Assembly (NCBI GenBank): GCA_964505035.1
Contig: CAZDGK010000051.1
Location: 1-7,059 of the forward strand
Length of the DNA stretch: 7,059 nucleotides
Source of the DNA: CAZDGK01 sp964505035
GTDB taxonomy: Bacteria; Patescibacteriota; Saccharimonadia; UBA4664
Direction of reading: 5' to 3'
The position numbers were made by a program, and so were the translations under genes. Below are positions 5,975-7,059 of this stretch, piece by piece. Every line of letters begins with the position of its first letter. Position 1 is the stretch's first letter. The notes beneath the pieces are model-generated. The model was given only the letters and a program-made list of their open reading frames with translations, was not told where the DNA came from and made no database searches.

Positions 5975-6892
5975 CTACGTTAGCTTGAGATAGCGACTCA
6001 TGGCGAGCAGGCTGGAGAAGGTGCCGATGGCGATGCCGATGAGCATTTCAATACCAATAATGTAGGCCGGATAGGTGCGGAAGAGATCGATGGTGCTCTG
6101 CACGTCGATGTAATTGCCCAGCCGGGGCCCGGCGCCCAGGACCAGCGAGTAGGCCAGCAGAGTCGCGATGAGGGCCGCGATCATGCCGTAGAGGGCGGCC
6201 TCGATGAGGAACGGTCCCCGGATAAACCATTTGGTCGCGCCGACGAGCTTCATGATTTCGATCTCATCACGCCGGGTGAAGATGGCCATGCGGATGGTGT
6301 TGAAGATGATGAGTGTCGAGATGATCATAAACAGCACGCTGAGCACGAGTCCGGTATTGCGGAAGAAGTTTGAGAAGCTGACGATGCGGTCAATGGTGGT
6401 CTTGCGGTTGCCGGAATAGCTGGGGGGTGCCGTGGGGTCAGTGAGGCCCTGGTAGGCTGGCCGGCTGGCAATGGCAATGATGGAGTCGAGGTGTTTGGGG
6501 TCCTTGGCCTTCACCTGCAGTGAGGCCGGCAGCGGGTTGTCGGTGTCGCTGACGGCTTGGAGCAGCTTCTGGTCGCCGGCATGCTGGCTGCGATAGTCGG
6601 CCAGGGCATCAGCCTTGGACTTGAAACTGACCGAGGCGACATTGGGATCAGTGCGCAAGGCGGTGGTAAAGCCGTCGAGTTGGTCCTGAGTAATGCCGTC
6701 TTTGAGGTAGATGGAGACATCGATCTTGTCGGTGACGCCCTTGATGGTGCTGGTGAGGGCTGAGTTGGAGATGAATGACACAAGCACGATCGTGAGCGTC
6801 ACCACCATGACGGCGGTGGCGGCGGTGGACAGCCACATATTACGCATAAAGTTGCGGCTACCAGCATGGATGATGCGCCAGAATTGTAGCAT
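5975..6892 (-). CDS. ftsX: Cell division ABC transporter-like permease FtsX
   Basis: Membrane half of the FtsEX complex, which does not transport but passes the ATPase cycle of FtsE to peptidoglycan hydrolases at the septum. 305 residues, typical length. N-terminal cytoplasmic segment (1-19); TM1 about 21-42; large extracytoplasmic domain about 43-178 with the usual KIDVSIYLKDG start; TM2 about 180-204; the cytoplasmic signature RRDEIEIMKLVGA (207-219), which contacts FtsE; TM3 about 228-252; short loop; TM4 about 276-298. ATG start (6890-6892) overlaps the FtsE stop in TAATG, with AAGGAGG (6900-6906) seven bases upstream, so the two are translationally coupled. The next gene is a coiled-coil CHAP hydrolase, the kind of partner that the large extracytoplasmic loop of FtsX binds in PcsB systems (known), which makes that pairing likely here (inference). 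Confidence 0.97.
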   Translation of the reverse strand: MLQFWRIIHAGSRNFMRNMWLSTAATAVMVVTLTIVLVSFISNSALTSTIKGVTDKIDVSIYLKDGITQDQLDGFTTALRTDPNVASVSFKSKADALADYRSQHAGDQKLLQAVSDTDNPLPASLQVKAKDPKHLDSIIAIASRPAYQGLTDPTAPPSYSGNRKTTIDRIVSFSNFFRNTGLVLSVLFMIISTLIIFNTIRMAIFTRRDEIEIMKLVGATKWFIRGPFLIEAALYGMIAALIATLLAYSLVLGAGPRLGNYIDVQSTIDLFRTYPAYIIGIEMLIGIAIGTFSSLLAMSRYLKLT

Positions 6893-7059
6893 TAGGCGGC
6901 CTCCTTTTCGCTCTCGGTTGTGTCGGCAGGGGTGTCGGTGGTCTTGGCGGATTTACTGCTCTTGGTCTCGGCGCCGCGCAGGTTGGTCGGCGTTTCGAGC
7001 GTGTAGCGGCCCTGCTCGTCGTCGCGGACGATGCGGCCACGGTTGATGGTGATGACGCG
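6892..7059 (-). CDS. ftsE: Cell division ATP-binding protein FtsE, C-terminal end (5' part outside window)
   Basis: Only the last 55 codons are present. The visible start, RVITINRGRIVRDDEQGRY, matches the closing strand and RD...GxY end of FtsE ATPases; the Walker motifs lie outside the window. Most FtsE proteins end shortly after this point. Here about 35 more residues follow, a low-complexity Thr/Ser/Lys/Glu/Ala tail (ETKSSKSAKTTDTPADTTES then EKEAA) that should be disordered. The last codons (AAG GAG GCC GCC) double as the Shine-Dalgarno of ftsX, and the stop overlaps its ATG. The identification rests on this end plus the adjacent ftsX. Confidence 0.9.
   Translation of the reverse strand, partial: RVITINRGRIVRDDEQGRYTLETPTNLRGAETKSSKSAKTTDTPADTTESEKEAA
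6900..6906 (-). promoter_or_regulatory. Ribosome binding site of ftsX inside ftsE
   Basis: AAGGAGG on the minus strand, seven bases before the ftsX ATG, embedded in the Lys-Glu codons of the FtsE tail. It fixes the ftsX start and supports coupled translation of ftsE and ftsX. Confidence 0.85.

Noticed and set aside
1..7059. Recoded UGA, CRISPR, tRNA, insertion sequence or phage genes
   Set aside because: All core genes read through with UGA as stop only; no spaced repeats, cloverleaf, terminal inverted repeats or transposase/phage motifs were found.

Overview
The window is GC-rich bacterial DNA with ordinary Shine-Dalgarno sites and no gene that needs UGA recoding. Seven genes lie on the minus strand and one clear gene lies on the plus strand. 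The order ftsE - ftsX - coiled-coil/CHAP hydrolase - S41 protease, the lone receiver protein and the compact spacing fit a Patescibacteria/CPR genome. My best guess is a Saccharibacteria (TM7)-like organism. This is inferred from gene order and protein style, not from a marker gene. The standard use of UGA argues against Gracilibacteria and Absconditabacteria.

Right part (3.45-7.06 kb, minus strand, read right to left): the C-terminus of FtsE, complete FtsX (joined by a TAATG overlap), a secreted coiled-coil plus CHAP peptidoglycan hydrolase, a CtpA-type S41 protease with a PDZ domain, and a possible 31-residue ORF. The hydrolase has its own strong sigma70-type promoter. It appears to start at a rare ATT codon, which restores a complete signal peptide. 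Together these look like a cell-division wall-cleavage module: FtsEX as the membrane switch, the CHAP protein as its PcsB-like hydrolase, and CtpA as a candidate periplasm-like/extracytoplasmic protease that trims or turns over the hydrolase or other wall proteins (inference).

Middle (2.69-3.45 kb): a single plus-strand gene for a small membrane-anchored or secreted protein of unknown family. It has its own promoter, a good ribosome binding site and a perfect 11-bp GAAA-loop terminator. It is divergent from pyrG and convergent with the ctpA operon, so it reads as a self-contained cassette and is the least explained element here.

Left part (1-2.69 kb, minus strand): CTP synthase (pyrG, GTG start, with a hairpin in its leader), a stand-alone CheY-like response regulator that may be leaderless, and a Nudix hydrolase that runs off the left edge and follows the regulator after only 3 bases.

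No tRNA, rRNA, insertion sequence, CRISPR array or long repeat was seen.
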